64,000 bases of DNA from an uncultured Clostridia bacterium (GTDB taxonomy: Bacteria; Bacillota; Clostridia; Oscillospirales; CAG-272). Positions 17,882 through 26,218 of this stretch are shown here, one piece after another. The notes under the pieces are model-generated. The model made no database searches. It was not told where the DNA came from and saw nothing but the letters and a program-made list of their open reading frames with translations. The position numbers were made by a program, and so were the translations under genes. The stretch spans positions 27,276-91,275 of the forward strand of contig CAMJPL010000007.1 in assembly GCA_946407735.1 (NCBI GenBank), in the 5' to 3' direction. Position 1 is the first letter of the stretch. Every line of letters starts with the position of its first letter.

Positions 17882-19642
17882 TTATTGTCCATTATTAATC
17901 AAAAATTGTCTAATTTGTTCGATAGTGTACCCATAATTAGTATATTGGTTTGTTGTTAAATATCCAACTAAATTTCCATTATTGTCAACAATCTTTGGCG
18001 GTTCTGTTGCATATTTATTGAACGCACTTTCGTTAGAATATTTTCCTCCATATGTACCATATTCGTTCCATATACTCTCGGTAGAATACTTACTACCATA
18101 TGTACCATATGAATTCCAGATGCTATCTGAATCATATTTATTGGTTACAAGTTTTCCTAGATATACTTTTCCATCATATGAATAAAGATGTAACGGAAAA
18201 TTAAAATTGTAGCCTCCTGTAGTATCGTAAGATTCAGATGTTTTTTTCTCTTCTTCTTCTTCTTCTTCTTCTTCTTCTTCTGCATAGACCCAACCTACAT
18301 AGTCATTTGATGTTCCATCTGAATGATCTACAAAGAGTGTAAAATTTTCTCCGTTTGAAGGAAAGATTGTTATGGTATCACCATAGGCAAGAGATACATC
18401 AAATATATCATAGTTTAGGCCAATTTCGTCAACCAAACCAATATCATATCTACCAGGACCAATACCGTCAAGATTGGTGCTGTCGAAACTGAATTGAATT
18501 GTTGAGTTTGCTACGATTTTTGTATTGTTTATTGGATTGCCCCATGTATCAAGTTCAGAAGAGCTTATGTAAATGCTATCAATGGCAATACCGGTTTGGT
18601 TACGAAAAAACAATTGTTTAGTAGCAGTGGTATTGTTGTTTTTGCTAGTTTCATTTGAAATATTAGATGTAGGTTCTATCATTCCGAAGAATTCGTCCAC
18701 ATAAGCGACATCCTCGGCCATCGCCATGACGAAGAACATCTTTCCGTCGATTATGCGGAAGAGCGCCTTCGCCGGAGTACCTACAGACTCTGTCATGTCG
18801 ATTATCCACCAGGTGTTATTGCCTATCTGCTTGCTCGTGATCGCTTCTGTATCATCAGAATCGGCCGACATTATCGCCGCTGCCATGAGCGCCGCGGCTT
18901 CCTCACCGTCGAACAGCTCGAACATCGGCGCAATATCCTCGTTCGGAATCACTGTGAAGGCGGTAACAGCGAAGGTGGTCTCCTCGTCGAACGTCATGAA
19001 CATTTCGCCGACGTCAAGCCCGCTGTCCCCAAAGATAGAGGTGTCAGTCTTGGTTTCGCCCTTAATGGGGAAGCTGATCCCGGCCCACTTGTTTACATAT
19101 ACACCGTCGCTTATGGTGTAGCTCGGCTCAGTATCTGTCTTCTCCGGCTTCGGCTCGGGAGCCTTCACCGATCCCGACAGCGTCATGGTGAGGGTCCTCG
19201 CGTCGGGATCCCAGTAGTATTCGGAGGAATAAAGAGCGGCGAGAGCGTCGACATAGACTATCGTCCTGCCGCCGACGTTGTAGCTCTCGGTTACGTTTCC
19301 GTCGAGATAGGTCACGATGTCGGTCGAGTAGACCTCCATGGCGCGGGCGCCGACCTCGCCTTCGGTGCGGGTCACTTCGCCTCCGGCGACGGACGCTTCG
19401 GCGTCGCGGGCAACGCTCAGCGTTCTCGTGTCGCCGTCCCAGACAACCTTGAAGCCGTAGTCCTTGAGATCCTCGACTACGACGGCGGTGTTGCCCTTGA
19501 TGTTGTACGACGTGATCTCCACGCCGCCTATATAGGTGCGTATGTCGGTGTACAGCACCCAGTCTATCACGTCGGCGAAGACGCTGACCGGAGCCAGCGC
19601 CAGCATCGCCGCCGCGAGGATTATCGCGGTGAGTTTTTTCAT
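17882..19642 (-). CDS. Secreted protein, GC-rich head and AT-rich tail (chimera)
   Basis: A 586-residue exported protein with a signal peptide (MKKLTAIILAAAM to VSVFA) behind AAGGAG. Two copper-amine-oxidase-N-like repeats (TDIRTYIGGVEITSYNI; TDIVTYLDGNVTESYNV) match the head of the protein at 6194. From about residue 317 (base ~18690) the DNA becomes strikingly AT-rich. That part has a Glu run of about eleven residues encoded by a TTC/GAA microsatellite. It ends in tandem units of the SIWNEYGTYG-x-KYS type and YLTTNQY, a C-terminal repeat seen in diverse bacterial secreted proteins. No enzyme motif was recognised. It lies 40 bases after a DUF4160 gene. Confidence 0.7.
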   Translation of the reverse strand: MKKLTAIILAAAMLALAPVSVFADVIDWVLYTDIRTYIGGVEITSYNIKGNTAVVVEDLKDYGFKVVWDGDTRTLSVARDAEASVAGGEVTRTEGEVGARAMEVYSTDIVTYLDGNVTESYNVGGRTIVYVDALAALYSSEYYWDPDARTLTMTLSGSVKAPEPKPEKTDTEPSYTISDGVYVNKWAGISFPIKGETKTDTSIFGDSGLDVGEMFMTFDEETTFAVTAFTVIPNEDIAPMFELFDGEEAAALMAAAIMSADSDDTEAITSKQIGNNTWWIIDMTESVGTPAKALFRIIDGKMFFVMAMAEDVAYVDEFFGMIEPTSNISNETSKNNNTTATKQLFFRNQTGIAIDSIYISSSELDTWGNPINNTKIVANSTIQFSFDSTNLDGIGPGRYDIGLVDEIGLNYDIFDVSLAYGDTITIFPSNGENFTLFVDHSDGTSNDYVGWVYAEEEEEEEEEEEKKTSESYDTTGGYNFNFPLHLYSYDGKVYLGKLVTNKYDSDSIWNSYGTYGSKYSTESIWNEYGTYGGKYSNESAFNKYATEPPKIVDNNGNLVGYLTTNQYTNYGYTIEQIRQFLINNGQ

Positions 19643-19682
19643 ATTATCTCCTTTTTGCATGCCGACACGGCGAAAATGCCTG

Positions 19683-19961
19683 TCAGCGGATAAATCTTAT
19701 CTCCCCGAAGTGCTCTTTCCACGCTTCGATTATCTCATCGCTGTTGGCTTCGATGATCCTGATAAGTCTCAGAAGGAGTTTTTCGGGGATTTTTGACGCG
19801 TTGCCGCATATGACGGCGCTGCCGCCGCTCGTCAGCCATATTTTCGTGGCGTTCTGATAAGGTCGGCCTTCCGCTATATGAACGTGTACCGGCTCAAGCG
19901 GGTTTCCCTCATTCGACCAGAAATATACCGAATACGGGCCGATCTTAAAAATTTGAGGCAT
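19683..19961 (-). CDS. DUF4160 domain protein
   Basis: A 92-residue protein matching the DUF4160 pattern: YSVYFWSNEG, then EPVHVHIAEG, and a C-terminal WKEHFGE. The family is usually encoded beside a second small protein and has been proposed to be toxin-antitoxin-like, but its activity is unproven. It overlaps the upstream partner gene by 17 bases. Confidence 0.8.
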   Translation of the reverse strand: MPQIFKIGPYSVYFWSNEGNPLEPVHVHIAEGRPYQNATKIWLTSGGSAVICGNASKIPEKLLLRLIRIIEANSDEIIEAWKEHFGEIRFIR

Positions 19962-20217
19962 CCAGAACTCCCCCCGATCTTGAAAACTCGAGGATGGCGG
20001 GGGCGTTTTTTCTGATCAGCTTCCTGAAAAAGCTCATCTGATCCTCGGTATAGCCGGTGATATCCGTCCATTCGAATCCGGGGAGCCAGCAGACCGCGCT
20101 TTTAAAGCCCAGATCGTCATCCGGCGTTTCGATGAAGACCTTGACTCTGCCGTCCTGCTTCATCTCGGAATGAGTTATCTCGGTGTCGTCTTTAAGTGTC
20201 AGATATGGATACATCAT
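19945..20217 (-). CDS. Small partner protein of the DUF4160 gene
   Basis: A 90-residue soluble protein starting MMYPYLTLKDDTEITHSEM and containing CWLPGFEW and a C-terminal FSRSGG. Similar small proteins commonly sit immediately upstream of DUF4160 genes. DUF2442-like proteins are the usual partners, but this one is not a clear match. The overlap of 17 bases implies coupled translation. No good ribosome binding site precedes the ATG. Confidence 0.65.
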   Translation of the reverse strand: MMYPYLTLKDDTEITHSEMKQDGRVKVFIETPDDDLGFKSAVCWLPGFEWTDITGYTEDQMSFFRKLIRKNAPAILEFSRSGGVLDASNF

Positions 20218-20272
20218 TTTTTCAGCCGCGTCACGGCGGCGGGATACATCGCTTTCCCGGATGTACGCTTTC

Positions 20273-21586
20273 TCACTTCAGCATGAGCTCGATGACCGGG
20301 ACGATCACGTGCGGCTTTACTACCGGGAGCTTGATGACGAGAAGATCGTCCGCCTGAGACGCGCCCTCGGAGAAATGATTGACCTTCTTCTCGTCGAAGA
20401 GAAGCTCGGAGCCGTCGTGCAGGAACTGAGCGTAGTCGACCTTTCCGGCGAAGCCCGGGAGCTCGAGGTTGGCGAAGGGGTACTCGAACAGATGCAGGTA
20501 GAGGCGGCTGCCGTCGACAGACTGCGTCATCTTGACGCCGTTCGGAGCCTTGAATTCCGGCTCGGCCATCGTGCAGCCGTAGATCGAGCGGCTGTTGTAC
20601 TTCATCCAGTCGGCGTAGACCTTGAGAGCCGCCTCGGCGCGGTAGTCGAGATAGCCGCGGGAGGTCGGTCCGACGTTCATCAGCAGGTTGCCGCCGAGAG
20701 AGACGGTGTTGATGAGCATCTGAATGAGCATTTCGGGCGATTTCCACGTCTGCTCGTCGCGGTGATAGCCCCATGAGCCGGAGAAGGTCTGGCAGGCCTC
20801 CCATACTACCAGCTCGCCGGTCTCGGGATGGCGCACCCACTGCGTCGGCTGATACTGCTCGGGGGTCCAGAGATCCTGCTCGATGGTGGTGCGGTTGTCG
20901 ATTATGATGTCGGGCTGGATGCTTCTCGCGGTGGCGATCAGCTTCTCAGCCTCCCATTCCTCGGCGCCCTTGCCGTGCTTGCGCAGGTCGGGATCGCTGT
21001 TGTCGGCCGGATAGCTGAAATCGAACCAGAGGATGTCGATCTTGCCGTAATTGGTAAGAAGCTCGGTCACCTGATCGCGCATGTACTGGGCGTACTTCTT
21101 TATGTCGCGGCCCTTGTTCAGCTCCTCGGCGTCGGGATCGTTGCGGCGGGGATGCAGGCGGTCGATGGTGAAGTCCGGGTGATGCCAGTCGATAAGCGAA
21201 TAGTAGAAGCCGATCCTCAGGCCCTCGGCGCGGAAGGCGTCGACGTACTCGCGGACGAGGTCGCGTCCGGCGGGAGTGTTGGTGCACTTGTAGTCGGTGT
21301 ACTTGGTATCCCACATGCAGAAGCCCTCATGATGCTTCGTCGTGAGGACGACGTACTTCATGCCGGCGGCTTTCGCCTGACGGGCCCAGTCCTTCGGGTC
21401 GTAGAGGTCGGGGTCGAAATACTTGGCGTACTTGTTGTACTTTTCCTCCGGCGTGCTCTCGTTGTGCTTCAGCCATTCGTGGCGGGCGCCCATGGCGTAG
21501 GTGCCCCAGTGGATGAACATGCCGAAGCGGTCGTGAACGAACCAGGAGGTATCGCCGGGAGTTTTGCGCGTTACGTATGATGACAT
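20273..21586 (-). CDS. Alpha-L-fucosidase, GH29
   Basis: A 437-residue GH29 enzyme that removes terminal L-fucose from glycans. Family motifs are clear: FGMFIHWGTYA (21-31), LTTKHHEGFCMW (81-92), YYSLIDWHHPDF and DILWFDF, where Asp 189 is the expected nucleophile. No signal peptide is present, so imported oligosaccharides are the likely substrate. The ATG follows AAAGGAG, and the frame upstream of it overlaps the promoter and is not coding. It has its own consensus promoter, back-to-back with that of a solute-binding lipoprotein, which suggests joint use. Confidence 0.93.
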   Translation of the reverse strand: MSSYVTRKTPGDTSWFVHDRFGMFIHWGTYAMGARHEWLKHNESTPEEKYNKYAKYFDPDLYDPKDWARQAKAAGMKYVVLTTKHHEGFCMWDTKYTDYKCTNTPAGRDLVREYVDAFRAEGLRIGFYYSLIDWHHPDFTIDRLHPRRNDPDAEELNKGRDIKKYAQYMRDQVTELLTNYGKIDILWFDFSYPADNSDPDLRKHGKGAEEWEAEKLIATARSIQPDIIIDNRTTIEQDLWTPEQYQPTQWVRHPETGELVVWEACQTFSGSWGYHRDEQTWKSPEMLIQMLINTVSLGGNLLMNVGPTSRGYLDYRAEAALKVYADWMKYNSRSIYGCTMAEPEFKAPNGVKMTQSVDGSRLYLHLFEYPFANLELPGFAGKVDYAQFLHDGSELLFDEKKVNHFSEGASQADDLLVIKLPVVKPHVIVPVIELMLK

Positions 21587-21631
21587 GAGGGTATCTCCTT
21601 TCGGATAATCGGTTGTTTTGGCTCTGATGAA

Positions 21632-21660
21632 ATTATACCATATAATTCCCGCGATGTCAA
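21632..21660 (-). promoter_or_regulatory. Sigma-A promoter of the fucosidase gene
   Basis: TTGACA and TATAAT are 17 bases apart on the minus strand, with ATGG before the -10. Confidence 0.88.
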
Positions 21661-21695
21661 CCGGAGTTTTGATAATTTCATTTCGTCCCGGGCGG

Positions 21696-21724
21696 TTGAC
21701 AAATACCCGCCGGCATGGTATAAT
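21696..21724 (+). promoter_or_regulatory. Sigma-A promoter of the solute-binding lipoprotein gene
   Basis: TTGACA and TATAAT are 17 bases apart, again with ATGG before the -10. It is divergent from the fucosidase promoter, the two -35 boxes being 35 bases apart. Confidence 0.88.
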
Positions 21725-21774
21725 TGATTCATGATCAAATCGCCGTATATATAAAATCGGGAGGACATAATAAC

Positions 21775-23277
21775 ATGAAAACAATGGGGACAAGGCTGTT
21801 TTCGATCCTGATGGCGGCTCTGACGCTGCTTTCCGCCGCTCTCGCCGCGGGGTGCGGCAGCGGAGGCGATTCGCCCGCTCCGGCGGATACCGCCTTGGGC
21901 GAGACCACGGCCGCCGAGACTGCCGCCGATACGACCGAGCCGCCGGAATACATACCGCCCGCGCAGGGCCTCGGCGGCGCCGAGATCCGCTACGCCATGG
22001 TAAAGCAGCCGAGCCCGAACTGGATAATCCGCACATACGTCGAGGGAGTGTCGGAGGAGCTGAACGGCGACCCGATAAACGACGCGATATTCAACCGAAA
22101 CCGCTATGTCGAGGAAGCGCTCGACTGCAAGATAGTGCCGGTGCTGTACGAGAACACCGACCCGATGCTCAAGGCGACGATGGCGGGCGACAGCTACTGC
22201 GAGTTCATGACCGTCGCCGGAACCGGCATGCCGGGACTGCTGAACAAGCATATACTGATCGATCTCAAGACGATAGACACCCTCGATCTCTCCGCCTCGT
22301 GGTGGGATCATAACTCGGTGAAGCAGCTATCGATAGCGAACAGGCTCTTCGCGGCGGTCGGCAACATCAGCTCGTTCGCCTTCGTCGGCTCGTACGCCGT
22401 CTTCGCGAACAAGGGGATAATCGAAAGCTACGGGCTCGAGAACCCGTATGAGGCCGTCAGGGGAGGGAAGTGGACCTTCGACAAGATGGGCGAGATGGCG
22501 AAGGCCGTCGCGCACGATCTCAACGGCGACGGCCAGCCCGGCAAGGAGGACATGTTCGGCCTTTCCTCCGAGGCGCTCGGCATGGTCATGCTGAACGCCG
22601 CCGGATGCCGCTTCACTGAAAAGGACGAAAACGACATCCCGCAGATAACGCTGGCAGATTACGACGTCACCGGCGCGCTCGAGAAGATAGTGCCTCTCTT
22701 CCGCGACAGGACCGTTGCGCTTTACTCCGGCGATTACTCGGCCGGCTACAAGAACGTCTTCCGTCAGCTGATCGTCGAGAAATTCATTGCCGACGAGCTG
22801 CTGTTCATAAACAACTGGGTGCTCGTCGCCCTCGAGCTGCGCGACATGCAGTCGGACTTCGGCATCCTGCCGCCGCCGAAGGGAAGCGAGGAGCAGGAAA
22901 GCTACATCGACTACGGCTCCGAGACGTGGGTGAACTACGCCGTCGTGCCGATAACCGTCGCCGACACCGCTCCGGTCGGGCTCGCGATGGACGCCCTCGG
23001 TTACTACGGCAAGACCGAGATATACAAGGCGGTCATCGAGACCACCATCACCGACAAGGCGCTCCGCGACACCGATACCGAGGAGATGCTCGACATCATA
23101 TACAATAACCGCCGCTACGAGCTCGCCGGGATATTCAACTGGGGCGACATAAACGGCATGGCGAGCGGCTTCATCGGCGACAACAAGACCGATTTCGCCT
23201 CGAAATGGGCGAAGACCGAGAGCAAGGTGCAGAAGGCGCTGCAGAAGACCATCGACGAGATAACGGCCGAAGGCTGA
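21775..23277 (+). CDS. Extracellular solute-binding lipoprotein, orphan
   Basis: A 500-residue lipoprotein with lipobox LAAGC (Cys 27). The solute-binding fold is related to the proteins at 14146 and 29422 (GDPINDAIFNRNRYVEEAL; KWTFDKMGEMAKA). It contains an EF-hand-like loop, DLNGDGQPGKEDMFG. The ATG at 21775 follows GGGAGG and lies downstream of the promoter, so the longer frame is not used. Divergence from a fucosidase hints at a glycan ligand; no permease genes are nearby. Confidence 0.82.
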   Translation: MKTMGTRLFSILMAALTLLSAALAAGCGSGGDSPAPADTALGETTAAETAADTTEPPEYIPPAQGLGGAEIRYAMVKQPSPNWIIRTYVEGVSEELNGDPINDAIFNRNRYVEEALDCKIVPVLYENTDPMLKATMAGDSYCEFMTVAGTGMPGLLNKHILIDLKTIDTLDLSASWWDHNSVKQLSIANRLFAAVGNISSFAFVGSYAVFANKGIIESYGLENPYEAVRGGKWTFDKMGEMAKAVAHDLNGDGQPGKEDMFGLSSEALGMVMLNAAGCRFTEKDENDIPQITLADYDVTGALEKIVPLFRDRTVALYSGDYSAGYKNVFRQLIVEKFIADELLFINNWVLVALELRDMQSDFGILPPPKGSEEQESYIDYGSETWVNYAVVPITVADTAPVGLAMDALGYYGKTEIYKAVIETTITDKALRDTDTEEMLDIIYNNRRYELAGIFNWGDINGMASGFIGDNKTDFASKWAKTESKVQKALQKTIDEITAEG

Positions 23278-23365
23278 GAAAAGGCCGATTATATGTTGTT
23301 GTTGCACAGCCGTGTTAACGGACGCCTGTCGTTTTCCCCTTTGTCTTTCAGCGTATGGGCGTGGG

Positions 23366-23396
23366 TGTAGGGGCGAGCACCGCTCGCCCGCGGATG
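23366..23396. repeat. GC-rich palindromic repeat, related to 161-430
   Basis: GTGTAGGGGCGAGCACCGCT begins a palindromic unit ending in CGCCCGCGGATGAA. It matches the units near the window start in layout and flanking GGATGA. Confidence 0.55.
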
Positions 23397-23463
23397 AATT
23401 TAATTTCGGGCTCTACCAGCATCCCCGCATCATCCGCTCCGACATCCCGACATAACAAAAATC

Positions 23464-23505
23464 TCCCGGGACGAACACATATCCGTCCCGGGATCGTTTA
23501 TTATA
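23464..23505. terminator. Bidirectional intrinsic terminator between convergent genes
   Basis: A 10-bp stem (TCCCGGGACG with CGTCCCGGGA) has AAAAAT on the left and TCGTTTATT on the right, serving both convergent lipoprotein genes. Confidence 0.8.
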
Positions 23506-23511
23506 TTCGTT

Positions 23512-24648
23512 TCAGCCCGCGCCGAAGCCGGAGCATATCATCTCGTCGATCAGCACCGGGTATTCGCCGGATTCTATCGCGGCCGTCACATCCTCCGACG
23601 GCTCGGCGGCGAACAGGATGTCGAGGTTCACCCGGCTGAATATGTCGGGATATCCGAACACCGAAAACTCGGTGTCCGGCAGGATGAATCTGCCGCCGTC
23701 CGACGTGTACTGGTTCAGCGCCACCTCTCGCCCGGCGATCTCGTCGACGCACGCCTGCACGGCCGATATGTACTGCTCCTCGGTCAGGGCGAAATATGCG
23801 GCGAAATCGGCTATGCTCCATTCGCACTCGCGGTTCGCGAGATCCCACGCCATCGCTTCGGCGTCATTCGTATTTACCCCGAGATAAGTGGCGTATTTTT
23901 CCCTCCCGACGAGATTCTCGAGCTCGATCTTGATCTTGAGAAGCCCGCATCGGTTCATCATATCGCCGTAGTTGCCGGACGAGCGGTAGAAGGTCTCGAC
24001 CGTCCCGGCGTCGCTCGAGTAGAGGATGTCGATGTCAAAATCGTAGAGATAGTAGTTCATCGTCGAGTAATACCATCTCTCGAAGTCGTCTCGGGGGATC
24101 TCGAAGTATTTTATTATCTCGTAGATGTTCTTGTCGGCGTAGTCGCAGTCGTCGGTCTTGTTTGCCGGGACCTGTCTCCACTCCTCGAACTCGCCCTTGT
24201 CGATGAGCCTATCTATGTCGGTGAAGTTGTGATACGACTGGTTGAAGACGAAGCGGTGGGCGCAGTTATAGCCGATCCCGGTAGGGCCCATGACCGGGAG
24301 CGTAGTCAGGGCTATGGCGGGAGCCGGAGCCTCGGCGGGAGCGGTCTCGTCCGGCCCGGCCTCGCCCGGAGCGGCCGGCGGGACCGGAGGCGGATCTTCG
24401 GGATTATCCGATGTCTCATCCGCGTCGGCAGTCTGCGCCGCGTCGGTTTCGGAAGGCGACGTCTCCGCCGGGACGGCCTCCGTCTGAGCGGCCTCCGTCT
24501 GCGCCGCATCCGTCTGTGACGGAGAGGCGGTTTCGGACGATATCGCGATAAGATCGGCGAGCTGCCGGTCGCAGGAGGACAGGATCATCGACGCCGCGAG
24601 GATGAGCGCCGCGGCCTGCGGGATCGGTGCGGTCTTTTGAGTTTTCAT
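23512..24648 (-). CDS. Lipoprotein of unknown function, MBOAT partner
   Basis: A 378-residue lipoprotein with lipobox ILSSC (Cys 26). A low-complexity linker of Gln-Thr-Asp/Glu-Ala and Pro units spans residues ~40-115. The folded C-terminal part (~120-378) is acidic, Tyr-rich and cysteine-bearing. No catalytic motif such as GDS or DHHW was found. It begins 3 bases after the MBOAT stop and is surely co-transcribed. In alginate- and teichoic-acid-type systems the MBOAT protein works with an extracytoplasmic partner, so a role in transferring or positioning acyl groups is inferred. I do not recognise the family. Confidence 0.65.
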   Translation of the reverse strand: MKTQKTAPIPQAAALILAASMILSSCDRQLADLIAISSETASPSQTDAAQTEAAQTEAVPAETSPSETDAAQTADADETSDNPEDPPPVPPAAPGEAGPDETAPAEAPAPAIALTTLPVMGPTGIGYNCAHRFVFNQSYHNFTDIDRLIDKGEFEEWRQVPANKTDDCDYADKNIYEIIKYFEIPRDDFERWYYSTMNYYLYDFDIDILYSSDAGTVETFYRSSGNYGDMMNRCGLLKIKIELENLVGREKYATYLGVNTNDAEAMAWDLANRECEWSIADFAAYFALTEEQYISAVQACVDEIAGREVALNQYTSDGGRFILPDTEFSVFGYPDIFSRVNLDILFAAEPSEDVTAAIESGEYPVLIDEMICSGFGAG

Positions 24649-24651
24649 TTC

Positions 24652-26070
24652 TCAGAACCTGAAATACAGGAAGGGGTTGAAGCTTGAGTCGACGAGATAC
24701 GCCACGCCCAGGACTATCAGCAGCGGGCAGCCGACGGCGGTGACGGCGCGCCACCACGTCTTCTTCTCATACAGACGGTAGAACAGCTTCTTCGGGTACG
24801 GCGTGCAGGCGACGATGAGTATCGCGATGAAGGGTATCAGCCGGAGAAGATCGTATATGTCGCCCTGCGACGCGAAGCCGGACGCGCCGCCGAACATCGC
24901 CCCGAGGATCTTCACGCCGAGGGAGAGGTCCTCCGAGACGAACAGCAGCCAGCCGAGTATGACGAAGAACATCGTGTAGACGTGACGGAAAAATACCGGG
25001 ATCTTTTCGAGCCATTTGCGCAGGAAGGCCTTCTCGGCGACGAGCAGGACGAAGTAGAACAGTCCCCAGAGGATGTAGTTCCACGACGCTCCGTGCCAGA
25101 AGCCGGTGAGGAACCAGACGACGAGCAGGTTGCGGTAGGTCTTCAGCTTCGAGCAGTGGCTGCCGCCGAGCGGGATGTAGACGTACTCGCGGAACCACGT
25201 CGACAGCGACATATGCCAGCGCCGCCAGAAGTCGGTGATGTTCTGCGCTATATAGGGGTAGTTGAAGTTCTCGAGGAATTTGAAGCCGAACATCTTCCCA
25301 AGGCCTATCGCCATGTCGGAATAGCCGGAGAAGTCGAAGTAGATCTGGAAGGTGTAGAAGATGATCCCCATCCACGCCCCGAGCACCGTCCTCTCGGCGT
25401 CGGGCGCCGCCTTGAAGGTCTCCCAGAGCTGTCCCGCCATGTTGGCGAAGAGTATCTTCTTGCAGAGTCCCGCCGTGAAGGTGCGCACGCCGGAGGCGAA
25501 AAGCGCGAGGTTCTCGTCGCGGGAGCGGAGCATGTCGTCGACGTCCTTGTATCGGACGATAGGTCCGGCGATCAGCTGCGGGAAGAGGGTGACGTAGGTG
25601 CCGAAGGAGACGAAGTTCGTCTGCACCTTCGCCGTGCCCATATAGAGGTCGAGGGTGTAGCTCATCGACTGGAAGGTGTAGAAGCTGATGCCTATGGGCA
25701 GGGTGACGTCGAGCGCCGGGATCCCGGCGAATATCGGGATGAGGCGGAGGTTGTCGGCGAAGAAGTTGTAGTATTTGAAGAACGCGAGGATGCCGAGCGA
25801 TACGACGACCGAGACGATCATCCAGAGCTTCGCTTTCTTCCTGTCGCCTTTCTTGAGGCTCAGATCGAGCAGATATCCGCAGACGTAGTTCACGGCGATG
25901 GTGAATACCATCAGAAAGACGTTCAGCGGTTTGTCCCATCCGTAGAACACCAGCGAAACGGCGAACAGCACGGCGTTCCGCCATTTCAGGTATTTCGGGG
26001 GTATTATGAAGTAAAGCGGCAGCGTGACCGCAAGATAGCCGAAGAGGAACTCGAGGCTTGAAAAGACCAT
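24652..26070 (-). CDS. MBOAT-family O-acyltransferase (AlgI/DltB-like)
   Basis: A 472-residue polytopic membrane acyltransferase. The motifs LPIGISFYTFQSMSY (124-138), FDFSGYSDMAIGLG (246-259) and FWRRWHMSLSTWFREYVYIP (281-300) are AlgI-like. HGASW (326-330) carries the conserved active-site His. Such proteins move acyl groups, often acetyl, to extracellular polymers. No ribosome binding site is obvious. A lipoprotein of unknown type follows in place of the AlgJ/DltD-type partner. The acceptor is unknown; an envelope glycan is likely. Confidence 0.88.
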   Translation of the reverse strand: MVFSSLEFLFGYLAVTLPLYFIIPPKYLKWRNAVLFAVSLVFYGWDKPLNVFLMVFTIAVNYVCGYLLDLSLKKGDRKKAKLWMIVSVVVSLGILAFFKYYNFFADNLRLIPIFAGIPALDVTLPIGISFYTFQSMSYTLDLYMGTAKVQTNFVSFGTYVTLFPQLIAGPIVRYKDVDDMLRSRDENLALFASGVRTFTAGLCKKILFANMAGQLWETFKAAPDAERTVLGAWMGIIFYTFQIYFDFSGYSDMAIGLGKMFGFKFLENFNYPYIAQNITDFWRRWHMSLSTWFREYVYIPLGGSHCSKLKTYRNLLVVWFLTGFWHGASWNYILWGLFYFVLLVAEKAFLRKWLEKIPVFFRHVYTMFFVILGWLLFVSEDLSLGVKILGAMFGGASGFASQGDIYDLLRLIPFIAILIVACTPYPKKLFYRLYEKKTWWRAVTAVGCPLLIVLGVAYLVDSSFNPFLYFRF

Positions 26071-26102
26071 GGCAGATAAAGAGAAAAAGGGATGGTGATC
26101 CG

Positions 26103-26131
26103 TTGACTTTCGGCGGAAGGCATGGTATAAT
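26103..26131 (+). promoter_or_regulatory. Sigma-A promoter of the DUF4838 gene
   Basis: TTGACT and TATAAT are 17 bases apart, with ATGG before the -10. Confidence 0.82.
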
Positions 26132-26156
26132 ATACCCGTAATCCGCCTTCATTATA

Positions 26157-26185
26157 ATTATACCATCAAACGGCGCGTTTGTCAA
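26157..26185 (-). promoter_or_regulatory. Sigma-A promoter of the MBOAT operon
   Basis: On the minus strand TTGACA and TATAAT are 17 bases apart with ATGG before the -10. This promoter and the opposite one point toward each other, so their transcripts start in overlapping DNA, a geometry open to interference. Confidence 0.82.
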
Positions 26186-26218
26186 TAAGCAAGATGCGCG
26201 CCGGGAAAGGATCGCGCC

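Noticed and set aside
18241..18285. Possible frameshift or pseudogene at the GAA run
   Set aside because: The frame stays open on both sides and the C-terminal repeat continues in phase to the stop, so the gene is intact.
20207..20245. Possible terminator after the fucosidase gene
   Set aside because: The GCCGC/GCGGC pairing is imperfect and followed on the minus strand by A residues, not T.
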